64,000 nucleotides of DNA from DAISJI01 sp964559835 (GCA_964559835.1 CAZLJE010000013.1:72820-136819), one strand, 5' to 3'; positions 9,603 through 18,943 are shown, counted from the stretch's first letter. The notes: generated from the sequence alone by a model not told the origin. A program made the numbers and translations.

Positions 9603-9719
9603 CGGATAAAACTCTCACGGGGCGGCTGTACAAGTCGTTTATCATGCAGCGGTGGGCCCCTCTGTCAGCCGCAAGTTCATGATCTTTGTACCGATTCCTT
9701 TCGCGATGCGAGCGACACG

Positions 9720-10916
9720 GTGAAGATTCGCATCGCCGTCATTCACCTCGGATTTGCTCTTACCGGCGTGGTGACCACGCTCCTGGGTCCCATCCTTCCT
9801 CTTCTCTCCTCGCAATGGAACCTGAACGATGCGCAAGCGGGAAGCCTGTTCACGGCGCAGTTCGTATCGGCGGTCGCCGGATCCTTCGTGGCCAGCCGAG
9901 TGCTTGCTCGTTGGGGGACCGGCTGGACGGTGGCAATTGGAATGTTTTCAATCGCCGCCGGAGTTTCCGCGTTAGGGCTCGGCAATCCATCGCTCGGTGT
10001 CGCCGGGATCTGTCTGTTTGGCGTCGGCTTGGGATTCGCACTTCCGGCCACAAACCTGCTCATTGTCGAGTTAATGCCCGAGCAAAGGGTCGCCGCCCTC
10101 AACATCCTGAACTTTTCCTGGACGGTCGGCGCGTGGAGCGGACCTCTCATGATCGCTTCCGCCCAGGCGTCGATCGGTTTGCGAAAGTTCTCTTTCGTGC
10201 TCGCTGCCGCCTTTGTCGTCATTTCCATCTTCGAATTCGCGGTGCTACCCAACGCCAAGGGAACCATGATAGGGACGAGGGGCGCGGGACGAGGGGCGCG
10301 GCAAACCAACCCCCCCACGCCGACCCAGGCCGGAAACCTTCCGGCAGAGAAGCGGCTTGTTTTCGCGGTGCTCACGTGCCTGTTCCTCATGCTTTATGTC
10401 GGTGTCGAGAATGGTTTCTCGGGGTGGTTATCGGTCCTGACTGGCCGGATCCATCAGGGTTCCCCCCACACGATGGCTTTTGTGCAATCAAGTTTTTGGG
10501 GCGCCCTGCTCGTCGGCCGCCTGCTCGCGCCTGCCGTCGTTCGCTTGCTGCAGCCGGGTAAATTGATGATTGCAGGACTCGCGGGCGCTGCAGCCGGCGT
10601 CGCCGGTACCATTGTTTCGAGCGGAGTGGTCACGCTGGAAATGGCAGTCCTGCTCTGCGGACTGGGTATGGCCCCTCTGTTTCCGACGGCGGTGGCGATC
10701 TTCACGGAGGGGTACGGAACGGGCGCGGGAGGGAGCATAGTCCTCGGGCTCTGCGGAATCGGCGGTGCTACGATTCCATCGCTCGTGGGGCTTGTCGCCG
10801 CGTATTCGAACAGCCTGAGGACCGGCTTCATGGTGACGTTGTGCTGCGTAATGTTCGCGCTACTTACATTCGGGCGGCTGCAGGACCTGGCGCGCTCAGA
10901 ATCACGATCTGCATGA
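9720..10916 (+). CDS. Major facilitator superfamily transporter, probably for sugars
   Basis: The 398-residue protein has about twelve hydrophobic segments in two halves of six, typical of MFS carriers. The first helix begins IAVIHLGFALTGVVTTLLG, and a positively charged central loop (residues about 182-215) separates the halves. The setting, between a beta-glucosidase and a LacI regulator, suggests uptake of mono- or disaccharides released outside, resembling FucP-type carriers; this is inference. Start is GTG 9720. The central loop is encoded by a 7-nt tandem array (10272-10299). Its stop overlaps the lacI stop region by 15 bp on the opposite strand. Confidence 0.85.
   Translation: MKIRIAVIHLGFALTGVVTTLLGPILPLLSSQWNLNDAQAGSLFTAQFVSAVAGSFVASRVLARWGTGWTVAIGMFSIAAGVSALGLGNPSLGVAGICLFGVGLGFALPATNLLIVELMPEQRVAALNILNFSWTVGAWSGPLMIASAQASIGLRKFSFVLAAAFVVISIFEFAVLPNAKGTMIGTRGAGRGARQTNPPTPTQAGNLPAEKRLVFAVLTCLFLMLYVGVENGFSGWLSVLTGRIHQGSPHTMAFVQSSFWGALLVGRLLAPAVVRLLQPGKLMIAGLAGAAAGVAGTIVSSGVVTLEMAVLLCGLGMAPLFPTAVAIFTEGYGTGAGGSIVLGLCGIGGATIPSLVGLVAAYSNSLRTGFMVTLCCVMFALLTFGRLQDLARSESRSA
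10272..10299. repeat. Heptamer array inside the MFS coding sequence
   Basis: GGGACGA, GGGGCGC, GGGACGA, GGGGCGC follow each other without gaps (10272-10299), then GGCAAAC. The array encodes the Gly/Arg-rich stretch GTRGAGRGAR in the central cytoplasmic loop, a place where extra residues would be tolerated. Its period matches that of the intergenic arrays. Confidence 0.85.
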
Positions 10917-11999
10917 GCCGGCAATGTTACGGCGCACGCGGGCAGTAGATTCTCGAACGATCAATTCCGCATGGACCCTGATGTTCTTCTGCGATTGTTC
11001 GGGATTCGCTATCCGTTTCAATAATGTCATTGCGGCTAACTCGCCCATTCGACGCATGGGCTGACGCACGGTAGTAAGCCGAGGATTCTGGAACGATGCC
11101 GCCTGGATATCATCGAAGCCGACTACCGAAATGTCCTGCGGCACCCGGAAGCCGTGGTCCTGAAAAGCCCGGACGGCTCCAATCGCTGACATGTCATTGA
11201 AGGCGACGAGTGCGGTGAAAGGCTTCTTCCGGTCGAGAAGTTTCTGCCCGTATAGATAACCCTCATCGGGAGTGGAGGGTTCTTCACCGCCATGGTTGCC
11301 CTGCAACTGGATCGTCAATTCCGACAGTACTTGGATGCCAAGGTTGTGCGCGGCTTTACAGATCCCCTCCCAACGCTGCTCCGTATCGACGCTGGATGGG
11401 TGTCCTTTGAAGAAAGCAATGCGTTTGTGCCCCAGGGCGACCAGGTGCTCGAGCGCGAGTTTGACGGCTTTACGATTGTCCACTGAAACCGTGGTGATGC
11501 CGGCAATGTTGGTTTCGCCCGAAACGGCGACGACGGGCACAGGCAAAGGAGTACTGACGGGTGTATTGACGCAGATCAGGCCTTCGACGCCGCGCTCGAT
11601 GAGCAGGCGGGAATACTCGTCGATCAAATCCTTTTTGCCGCGGTGGCTGACCACGAAATAGAAATAGCCTTCGCTAAGAAGGCGGTCTTCAATGCCGCGC
11701 ATGATCGAAGCGGCGTACCCTTCGCTGATCTCAGGCAGCACCATCCCAACCATGAAGCTGCGCTGCTGGCGTAGCGAACGCGCGAAAAAGTTGGGCCTGT
11801 AGTTGAGCTCCTGCGCTGCTTTTAGGATCCTGTCCTTGGTTTCCTGGGAGATCGCCTGGGCGGCCGGTGCGTCGTTGACCACTACGGAAATGGTGGTCGT
11901 AGAAATGCCCAGGTGCTTGGCGATGGACTTGAGACTCACGCGCTGCCGAGAGCGCGAAGTGCTTTCAACCTTAACGGTCCTGATCGCCGTCGTCTCCAT
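10902..11999 (-). CDS. LacI-family transcriptional regulator
   Basis: This 365-residue protein has the LacI helix-turn-helix (SLKSIAKHLGISTTTISVVVN), the hinge helix region (LNYRPNFFARSLRQQRS) and a periplasmic-binding-protein-like effector domain (VGMVLPEISEGYAASIMRGI, GVEGLICVNT, DNRKAVKLALEHLVALGHKRIAFF, FDDIQAASFQNPRLTTVRQP). Such proteins repress sugar genes until a sugar ligand releases them. ATG 11999 is preferred to a TTG at 12020, since AGGTGG lies just upstream. It is divergent from the GH16 gene, with two palindromes between them that are the likely binding sites. Confidence 0.93.
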   Translation of the reverse strand: METTAIRTVKVESTSRSRQRVSLKSIAKHLGISTTTISVVVNDAPAAQAISQETKDRILKAAQELNYRPNFFARSLRQQRSFMVGMVLPEISEGYAASIMRGIEDRLLSEGYFYFVVSHRGKKDLIDEYSRLLIERGVEGLICVNTPVSTPLPVPVVAVSGETNIAGITTVSVDNRKAVKLALEHLVALGHKRIAFFKGHPSSVDTEQRWEGICKAAHNLGIQVLSELTIQLQGNHGGEEPSTPDEGYLYGQKLLDRKKPFTALVAFNDMSAIGAVRAFQDHGFRVPQDISVVGFDDIQAASFQNPRLTTVRQPMRRMGELAAMTLLKRIANPEQSQKNIRVHAELIVRESTARVRRNIAGSCRS

Positions 12000-12084
12000 C
12001 CACCTGCCTGCCGATCGCAAAAACCTAAGAATTGTAATTTTCTGTTGACAATCCTTAACCCGTAGCTCACACTGCGTGAGATTT

Positions 12085-12121
12085 ACAGAAACGTTTCTGT
12101 ATGGAACAGAAACGATTCTTC
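12085..12121. promoter_or_regulatory. Tandem LacI-type operators
   Basis: ACAGAAACGTTTCTGT (12085-12100) is a perfect 16-bp palindrome with the central CG typical of LacI-family sites. A second, imperfect copy, ACAGAAACGATTCTTC, follows at 12106-12121. Their centres are 21 bp apart, two helical turns. A TTGACA at 12045-12050 could be the -35 element of the rightward promoter; I see no good -10. The pair lies between lacI and the GH16 gene, so it may control both. Confidence 0.7.
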
Positions 12122-12208
12122 CACAAAAGGCTCAAAGAAGCCAGCGTTTTTTGCTCCTTTGTTCCACTGCCGGCGAGCAACGGCTGTAACACGAGAACGC
12201 GGTCCATC

Positions 12209-13060
12209 ATGGGAAGCATTCTAATCGTCGCACTGCTGTCGAGCATCTGTGCCTTCTGCGCGGGTCCGCTTCCGCAGTCTGGCGCGGCTCCCTCTCCGTC
12301 GGCGCGGAGCGCCGATCGTTGGACTTTGACGTGGAGCGATGAGTTCAACGGACCTGATGGTTCACCGCCCGACACGGCCAAGTGGATCATTGAAACAGGC
12401 GGTGGCGGATGGGGCAATAACGAACTCGAGTACTACACCGCCCGGTCAAAGAACGTCTACCAGCAAAATGGGAACCTGGTCATAGAGGCCCTGAAAGAAA
12501 CATTTACAGGTCCCGACAAAGTGACACGCTCGTACACCTCCGCGCGTCTGAAGACCGCGGGTGTATTCACGCAGGCGTATGGACGATTCGAGGCCCGGAT
12601 CAAGATTCCTTACGGGCAAGGGATATGGCCTGCTTTTTGGATGCTCGGCGATGATATCTCCACTGTCGGGTGGCCCAAGTGCGGCGAGATCGACATCATG
12701 GAGAACATCGGCGCTGAGCCGAACAAAGTTCATGGCAGCCTCCACGGTCCAGGCTACTCCGGCGAACATCCTCTGACCGGCGAATACGCCCTGCCCTCGG
12801 GTCGATTCGCCGATGACTTTCACGTCTTCGCCGTCGAATGGGAGCCGAGCGCGATCCGGTTTTACGTGGATGATGTCCTCTACGAAACGCGCGCGCCTGC
12901 GGACCTGCCTCCGGGAACACGATGGGTCTATGACCATCCTTTCTTTCTCATCCTGAACGTCGCTGTTGGCGGGAATTGGCCTGGGAATCCCGATGCTTCC
13001 TTGAAATTCCCCCAGCGGATGTTGGTGGATTACGTTCGGGCGTATTCGCGCAAGCCGTAA
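12209..13060 (+). CDS. Secreted GH16 endo-beta-glucanase (laminarinase-like)
   Basis: The 283-residue protein has a signal peptide (SILIVALLSSICAFCAG) and the GH16 beta-jelly-roll: WTLTWSDEFNGPDGSPPDTAKW near the start of the domain (quoted in part by its motif SDEFNG), WGNNELEYYT, YGRFEARIKIP, the catalytic block GEIDIMENIG, and DFHVFAVEW. Glu160 (nucleophile) and Glu165 (acid/base) are present in the ExDxxE form. Family members cut beta-1,3 or beta-1,3-1,4 glucans outside the cell. An ATG at 12101 is in frame but lies inside the operator and would bury the signal peptide, so 12209 is chosen. Confidence 0.92.
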   Translation: MGSILIVALLSSICAFCAGPLPQSGAAPSPSARSADRWTLTWSDEFNGPDGSPPDTAKWIIETGGGGWGNNELEYYTARSKNVYQQNGNLVIEALKETFTGPDKVTRSYTSARLKTAGVFTQAYGRFEARIKIPYGQGIWPAFWMLGDDISTVGWPKCGEIDIMENIGAEPNKVHGSLHGPGYSGEHPLTGEYALPSGRFADDFHVFAVEWEPSAIRFYVDDVLYETRAPADLPPGTRWVYDHPFFLILNVAVGGNWPGNPDASLKFPQRMLVDYVRAYSRKP

Positions 13061-13219
13061 TGACTGTCAAGATTTGCGGTTGGGCCCCCAAGAGTCGTTC
13101 AAAAGTCCTGTACACGTGGTGAAGCGTGCCCCGGTTTCGAATTGTTTCCCGGCTGCCGTGGTTGAAAGCAATGACGACTCAGCTTTCGAGTCCGGATAAG
13201 GCGGGGATATAGGAGCTTT

Positions 13220-16200
13220 ATGAAGATTCAAATTACTCTCACTCTTATCGTTCTTCTACTGGCAGGAACCATGTTTGCGCAATCGGACCGCGCCTCGATC
13301 ACCGGTACGGTGAAGGACACGACAGGCGCCGTTGTGCCGGGAGTGTCAGTCACCGTCACGAACGTGGGAACCAATGAACAGACCAGCACGACGACCAATG
13401 CCCTGGGCCTGTTTACCGTACTGAATCTCCCTATTGGCGAGTACAAGGTACTGGCCAGCAAAGATGGGTTTGGCACGTCTGAACGCAAAGGGATCAATCT
13501 CGCGATCAGCCAGGTCGCGGAGATCAACTTCCAGTTGCGGGTTGGCGCCACCGCTGAAACCGTCACGGTATCCGAAGACGCTCCACTGCTGGATACGCAG
13601 ACATCATCAGTCTCGACCAACCTGCACAATGCCGCCGTTAATGAGCTTCCGTTGAATGTCCAGGGTGGCCGCAATCTCTCGAACTTCATGTTTGCCTATG
13701 TCCCGGGGGTCGAGGGATCTGATTACGACTCTCACATCGGCGGCAGTATGAGCAAAACGAAAGAGGTCATGATCGATGGCACTTCTGCCGTGGCGCAGAT
13801 CGGCGGCTATTTGAGCGAATCGAGCCCGCCCATGGAGGCGGTCGAAGAATTCCAGGTCAGCACCAGCGGGTTGCGTGCCGATGAAGGCCGCAGCGGTGGT
13901 GGCGTCTTCCGTTACAACATGAAGTCGGGCACCAATAGCTGGCATGGCAGCGGCGTTTATTTCATGCACGATGCTGCGTTCAACGCCACGGCATGGGATA
14001 AGAAGTACAACAGCGTCCTGTGCGTGAAAAACGCCGGCTCCAACAGCGCCCAGGCAGCTGCGTGTGGACGCGTGTTCGGCAAACCCGACGACAGTCTGTT
14101 CGATTACGGCGGGAGCGTCGGCGGAGCCATTGTGAAGAACAAGTTGTTCTTTACTGCCGCCTGGGAACGTTACACCTTCGCCAATTACGGACTCGGCGGG
14201 CTTAATTCTACCGTCCCGACAACCGCGTTCCTTAACGGCGACTTCAGTTCCTTGCTGGATAAAACCAAGATCCTGGGCGTGGACAGCGCCGGCAGGACCG
14301 TATACAAGGGAGCGATCATCGATCCCAACACGGGCAATGCGTTTCCAGGGAACATCATTCCTACGGCACGCATCAGCTCCGTCGCGCAGAAGATCGCGGC
14401 CCTTTATAAGCAGTACTATGCGCCACTCTCTTCCAACCTTACCAACAACAACGCTATGCCTCTGAACAACCCAGCGACGTGGTATCAGAGCAACCAGTAC
14501 AGCGTCAAAATCGATTACCTCCTCTCTCAAAAGCATCACCTGAATGGGTCGTTCATCTACGCCTACATTACGCGCCTTCTTTCCGACCAGGGCGGAATCT
14601 GGTCGCCAGGTTCGAAGGATGGCGGACCGATGGCCAACGCGTACGACCACAACACTACGGCGCCGTCGGTGCGGTTGAGCGATTCATGGACCATCTCTAA
14701 CACCGTGCTCAATGTCTTCAACGTGACGTTCAACCGCTTCCACAACCCCAGTTCTGCCCGGTCTCAACAGGGGAACTGGTCTAAGACTCTGGGCCTGGGT
14801 GACTTTGGCGCGGGCAACTTCCCGATCATCAAGTTCCAGGGTGTGAACGGCGATCAGCACACGAAGGTAAACGGGAAGAATATCGACGAAAGTTCGCTGG
14901 GAAGCCAATTCAACGACTTCTATACCGCCAACACTTACGTTTTTAACGACAACCTTTCCTGGGTGAAGGGGCGGCATACCTACAAGTTCGGCGGCGATCT
15001 GCGCATCATGCAGTTCAACTCGCACGGCGATTACGGTGTTCCGACTATCACCTTCGATCCTGCGCAGACAGCGGGCTCTTACGGCAGCGGCAACGCGGGT
15101 TTCGGATTTGCCAGCTTCATGCTGGGCGCGGCGAACCAGGGGTCGGTAAGTGTCCCGAACAACACGTATGGACGGCGGAAGGCGCTGTCGCTCTATGCCC
15201 TGGACGACATCAAAGTCACTTCGAAGCTCACACTGAACCTCGACCTGCGGTGGGACTTCAACGGCCGCTACCACGAGAAGTTTGGTCACTGGTCGAACTT
15301 CAATACGACCAAGATCAATCCGGCAACGGGTAAGGCTGGCGCGCTGGAGTTTGCGACCGGGGGCGGCGACTCGTTCGAGCGGAATCAGAACTACCACAAC
15401 TTCTCCGGGCATATAGGCGTGGCGTACCAAGTCACTCCGAAGACGGTGGCGCGCGCGTCGTTTGGCGTCTTTTATGTGCCGCTGAACCTGAACACGTGGG
15501 GCGCGATTCCTTACGGGTTCAATCCTGGATTCGTGGCCAACAACCAGGTGTTGACGTCCTTTAAGGTGGATAGCGGATATCCGGGGAAACCGGTCGATGT
15601 GGGCAAAGACCCGAACTTCACAAGATGGGGCATGGTGTCGATCGATCCCCGCAGCCTGGAGCTCGGCAACGTTCAGCAGTGGTCGGTGGGCGTTGAGCGC
15701 GAGTTGAGCCGTGATCTGGTGCTGAACGTCGATTTCATGCAGAACCACGGGTACCATCTGGAAAGCGGATACCTGGCCGCGAACCAGCCGAAGTTGCCGG
15801 CGTACAGCGCCATGTCGGACGCCGGACAGATGTGGAACTGGATCTCGTCGCCAACATTCAACGGCTTTGGTTGGGCGGCGGTTGCGCCCTTCCCGAATGT
15901 TGCCATGACTTGGGGACCGCTGTTCTATGTGGGGTCACCCCTGGGCAATTCCGATTACCACTCGTTGCAGTTCACGGTGAAGAAGCGGGCGTCGCATGGC
16001 CTGTCTCTGTTGGCCAGCTACAATCTGTCGTCTTCGCACGGTGACACCGACAACGCCTTCCAGGAACTTTGGTGGGCCGGGCCGCTGCAGGATGTCTATA
16101 ACTTGCAGCAGGAGCGCAACACCATCTCCCCGTTCGACCAGAAGCACATCGTGAAGGGATACATCGTGTACGACCTGCCATTCGGCAAGGGGCGCGCGTT

Positions 16201-16720
16201 CCTGGCGAATGGCGGTTCCGCTCTGAATGCCATGGTCGGCGGATGGAGTCTCAGCACGGGGTTCCACTACAACTCGGGTACGCCGATGCGCATTACGGCA
16301 AACACCTGGTACCCCGGTATCACCAACGTCTATTCGAACATTGCTCCGAATTGCAGCTTTAGTCAGACCAACACCAGTGCGGTCGGTGGAACGTATTTCA
16401 ATACTGCCTGCTTCTCCAACCCCGCTTACGGCCATTTCGGCAATGCTCCCGGTTACCTCGCTGACCTGCGTTGGCGTGGGTTCGCGACGGAGGACATGGG
16501 CATAAACAAGGCCATCCAGTTTGGCGAGCGCTTCAACCTGAGTCTGAAATTCCAGATGTTCAACGTGTTCAATCGTCGCGGATTGGGCGGTCCGAACACC
16601 GGTATCGGTAATCCGGAATTTGGCAAGGTTGGAACTCCTGACGGCAACGGAAACTTCTACGCCGTTGGGGGCGCTCCCGGACCTCGGATCGGACAATTCG
16701 GCTTAAGGTTCACGTTCTAG
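13220..16720 (+). CDS. Oar-like TonB-dependent outer-membrane receptor
   Basis: This 1,166-residue protein begins with a signal peptide (ITLTLIVLLLAGTMFAQ), then a carboxypeptidase-regulatory-like fold (residues about 20-110: ASITGTVKDTTGAVVPGVSV, GLFTVLNLPIGEYKV), a plug domain (about 120-230, with VMIDGTSAV) and a large beta-barrel closing with RIGQFGLRFTF. It should bring large glycans or other ligands across the outer membrane using TonB-ExbBD energy, none of which is encoded here. AGGAG precedes ATG 13220. Its place after the GH16 gene suggests import of beta-glucan fragments; ligand unproven. Confidence 0.92.
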   Translation: MKIQITLTLIVLLLAGTMFAQSDRASITGTVKDTTGAVVPGVSVTVTNVGTNEQTSTTTNALGLFTVLNLPIGEYKVLASKDGFGTSERKGINLAISQVAEINFQLRVGATAETVTVSEDAPLLDTQTSSVSTNLHNAAVNELPLNVQGGRNLSNFMFAYVPGVEGSDYDSHIGGSMSKTKEVMIDGTSAVAQIGGYLSESSPPMEAVEEFQVSTSGLRADEGRSGGGVFRYNMKSGTNSWHGSGVYFMHDAAFNATAWDKKYNSVLCVKNAGSNSAQAAACGRVFGKPDDSLFDYGGSVGGAIVKNKLFFTAAWERYTFANYGLGGLNSTVPTTAFLNGDFSSLLDKTKILGVDSAGRTVYKGAIIDPNTGNAFPGNIIPTARISSVAQKIAALYKQYYAPLSSNLTNNNAMPLNNPATWYQSNQYSVKIDYLLSQKHHLNGSFIYAYITRLLSDQGGIWSPGSKDGGPMANAYDHNTTAPSVRLSDSWTISNTVLNVFNVTFNRFHNPSSARSQQGNWSKTLGLGDFGAGNFPIIKFQGVNGDQHTKVNGKNIDESSLGSQFNDFYTANTYVFNDNLSWVKGRHTYKFGGDLRIMQFNSHGDYGVPTITFDPAQTAGSYGSGNAGFGFASFMLGAANQGSVSVPNNTYGRRKALSLYALDDIKVTSKLTLNLDLRWDFNGRYHEKFGHWSNFNTTKINPATGKAGALEFATGGGDSFERNQNYHNFSGHIGVAYQVTPKTVARASFGVFYVPLNLNTWGAIPYGFNPGFVANNQVLTSFKVDSGYPGKPVDVGKDPNFTRWGMVSIDPRSLELGNVQQWSVGVERELSRDLVLNVDFMQNHGYHLESGYLAANQPKLPAYSAMSDAGQMWNWISSPTFNGFGWAAVAPFPNVAMTWGPLFYVGSPLGNSDYHSLQFTVKKRASHGLSLLASYNLSSSHGDTDNAFQELWWAGPLQDVYNLQQERNTISPFDQKHIVKGYIVYDLPFGKGRAFLANGGSALNAMVGGWSLSTGFHYNSGTPMRITANTWYPGITNVYSNIAPNCSFSQTNTSAVGGTYFNTACFSNPAYGHFGNAPGYLADLRWRGFATEDMGINKAIQFGERFNLSLKFQMFNVFNRRGLGGPNTGIGNPEFGKVGTPDGNGNFYAVGGAPGPRIGQFGLRFTF

Positions 16721-16744
16721 AACGGCCGATCGTGCGAAATCCCC

Positions 16745-16775
16745 CAGGGCAGCTCGCCAAGAGCTGCCCTGTTTT
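16745..16775 (+). terminator. Rho-independent terminator after the receptor gene
   Basis: CAGGGCAGCTC (16745-16755) pairs perfectly with GAGCTGCCCTG (16761-16771) around a 5-nt loop and is followed by TTTT. It lies 25 bp past the receptor stop and ends the carbohydrate region. Confidence 0.9.
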
Positions 16776-16802
16776 CACTCCGGACAGCTACAGGACCGAT
16801 CG

Positions 16803-17492
16803 CTAGAACACCGCTTGCGAACTGGTGCCGACGGCTGCGAATACGTTGTTGCGTTCTTGTTCGGCGATGGGAATGAAGATGTTCACGATCTCCGTGTCGA
16901 ACTGCGTGCCGGAGCCGGCGAGGAGGCGGCGTACCGCCTCCTCATGAGGCAGTCCCTTGCGATAGCAACGGTTCGATGTCATCGCGTCGTAGGAATCGAT
17001 GACGGAGACGATCCGCGACACCGTCGGGATCTCGGTTGCCTTCAGGCCGGCGGGATAACCCTTCCCGTCGAAAGCTTCGTGGTGGTGCAGAGCGTAAAGG
17101 CTGGCGGGTTGAAATCCCGGGAACAGGCGCAGGATCGACCAACTGTATTCCGGATGTTTGTTGATCACCGCGCGTTCATCCGGCGTCAGCGGCCCGTTCT
17201 TCTTCAGGATGGCGTCGGGTACACCGATCTTGCCGATATCATGGAGGAGGGCGGCGACTTCCACCTGGTACATGTGCTCCTCGCCGATGCCGAGCTTCCG
17301 CGCCACACGCAACGCCCATTCCGCCAGCCGCGTACTGTGCACGCCGGTGTTCATGTCCTTCAGGTCCAAAAGTTGGTTGAAGGCGCAGATCAGCGAGGTC
17401 CGTAAGGTCGCCTGCTGCTCTTCCAGTTCCTTCACCTGGAATTGGGCCGGCGACCAGGACGCGGCCAGCGGATTGTTGAGCGATGCGAGCAT
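16803..17492 (-). CDS. HD-GYP-like phosphohydrolase
   Basis: The 229-residue protein is one HD-GYP-type domain: a first helix with GVHSTRLAEWALRVARKLG, the metal-binding HDIGKIGVPDAIL, then HPEYSW, HHEAFDGKGYP and DSYDAMTS. The GYP signature appears as GKGYP. HD-GYP enzymes usually break down cyclic di-GMP; no receiver or sensor domain is attached here. It lies 22 bp after the subtilase stop and so is probably the last gene of the long minus-strand block. About 60 residues before the domain are featureless. Catalysis on c-di-GMP is inferred from the motifs. Confidence 0.85.
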   Translation of the reverse strand: MLASLNNPLAASWSPAQFQVKELEEQQATLRTSLICAFNQLLDLKDMNTGVHSTRLAEWALRVARKLGIGEEHMYQVEVAALLHDIGKIGVPDAILKKNGPLTPDERAVINKHPEYSWSILRLFPGFQPASLYALHHHEAFDGKGYPAGLKATEIPTVSRIVSVIDSYDAMTSNRCYRKGLPHEEAVRRLLAGSGTQFDTEIVNIFIPIAEQERNNVFAAVGTSSQAVF

Positions 17493-17514
17493 GGAGTTAT
17501 CTTTCTACTTCGCC

Positions 17515-18840
17515 TTATTGCCGGCAGTACTGAACTGCCTGGTAGGTGTCAACGCGAAGGTTGTTCAGGTTCGCGTTGCCGATCCAAACAGCCTTGGACA
17601 GCCCGGTTGAGACTTCACTCGCCAAACAAGTGCCGTTCTGACCGAGCATGATGGCAGCAGTGCCCGCCACCAGCGGCGTGCTGAACGACGTTCCCCAAGC
17701 CGCGGCGTAAGTGCCCCACGGATACGGCGCCATGATCGCTTCGCCCGGCGCAGCCAGTTTCACCGGCGGTGCTCCGTAATTCGTGAAGGACGACTGCACG
17801 TCGTAGTTATTGGTAGACGCAACGTCAACGACGCCAGGGAGTGCGGCAGGATAGACCGCCACATTCTTGCCGTCGTTTCCCGCAGACGCGACGCAAATAA
17901 CACCCTGTTTCTGGGCATAGCTGACTGCATTTGCCAGTTCGCCAGAGCTGCTGGTGAAGCTAAAACTCATGTTGAGTACGTCCGCGCCGTTCTTGACGGA
18001 GTAATAAATGGCGCGCAGAACGTCCGACTCATAACCCGTGCCGTCCGCGCCGAAGGCCTTGAGCGGCATGATCTGCGCCGTCGGGGCGACGAGGTGCACC
18101 AGGCCCGCAGTCATCGTGCCGTGACCGAAGGCAGCATAGCTGCCACTCCCATCGAGCAAGGCGACGGTGGATTGATCCAAAAGGGCGACCGTGGATTGGT
18201 TTACCTGTCCAGGCTGGGCGTTGCTCAGATTCGGCGAAGTGCTTACGTCGTTCTTTTCCGAACCGCCATTCGTATTCCGGGTGAAGTCATAGCCGGAGGT
18301 AAGAACGCCTTGCAACGCGGGATGCGTCGGGTCCACACCGGTATCGATGACGGCAACGATGACGCCGGATCCGGCAGCGTTGAACGTGGAATGAGCCTGG
18401 TCGATGCGGATCTTCGAATAGGCGGGTTGCGCCAGGAAACCGTGCCACACCGTCGTGCCATAGTAGTTGACCGGCGTCTTGTCGGTGAGGTACGACGGCA
18501 CCGGGCCAACAGTCGCGCCTGCCGTTCTGACTTTCTGGTCAATCTCAACATCGAGAATGCCGGTTTGCAGGCTGAGAGTAAGCGGGCTGAGCAGCGATCC
18601 CGTGGGAAGCGTGACCAGGAACAACTGTCCTTGGGGGTCGCCCAGGCTGTAATTGACCTTACAACCGAGCAGGAGACAGGTCAGGTTCAGACCGCTCAAG
18701 CCGAGTGAATCGCGCACGATCAACCGCGTCTGGGCCTGTGCGGCGGGCGCGAATAAGCTCGCCAGCAGGATCACCGCAACGGCCAGGAAGCTGCTGCGCC
18801 CCTTCGCCGAAGAAATCATATTTTCAGTAGTGTTTCTCAT
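17515..18840 (-). CDS. Secreted subtilisin-like serine protease (S8)
   Basis: The 441-residue protein has a signal peptide (FLAVAVILLASLFAPAAQAQ), an N-terminal region of about 140 residues that may be a propeptide, and the S8 catalytic triad: Asp in AVIDTGVD, His in GHGTMTAG and Ser in GTSFSTPLVAG. The oxyanion Asn lies in ASAGND. It should degrade proteins in the periplasm or outside. An oddity is a direct 8-residue duplication, QSTVALLDQSTVALLD, just before the His motif. It lies between the anti-sigma-like gene (103-bp gap) and the HD-GYP gene (22-bp gap). Confidence 0.92.
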   Translation of the reverse strand: MRNTTENMISSAKGRSSFLAVAVILLASLFAPAAQAQTRLIVRDSLGLSGLNLTCLLLGCKVNYSLGDPQGQLFLVTLPTGSLLSPLTLSLQTGILDVEIDQKVRTAGATVGPVPSYLTDKTPVNYYGTTVWHGFLAQPAYSKIRIDQAHSTFNAAGSGVIVAVIDTGVDPTHPALQGVLTSGYDFTRNTNGGSEKNDVSTSPNLSNAQPGQVNQSTVALLDQSTVALLDGSGSYAAFGHGTMTAGLVHLVAPTAQIMPLKAFGADGTGYESDVLRAIYYSVKNGADVLNMSFSFTSSSGELANAVSYAQKQGVICVASAGNDGKNVAVYPAALPGVVDVASTNNYDVQSSFTNYGAPPVKLAAPGEAIMAPYPWGTYAAAWGTSFSTPLVAGTAAIMLGQNGTCLASEVSTGLSKAVWIGNANLNNLRVDTYQAVQYCRQ

Positions 18841-18943
18841 TCCATCCTCTCCTGGAGCCGTTCCAGGTTTCCCACGTGTTGGGGAGTTTAGTGTCAGTTC
18901 TGGAACTGGCCAAATTACGTCGGTAACAAAAATGTTAGGGTCC

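Noticed and set aside
12101..12208. Extended N-terminus for the GH16 gene from ATG 12101
   Set aside because: It would put the start inside the second operator copy and leave the signal peptide internal.
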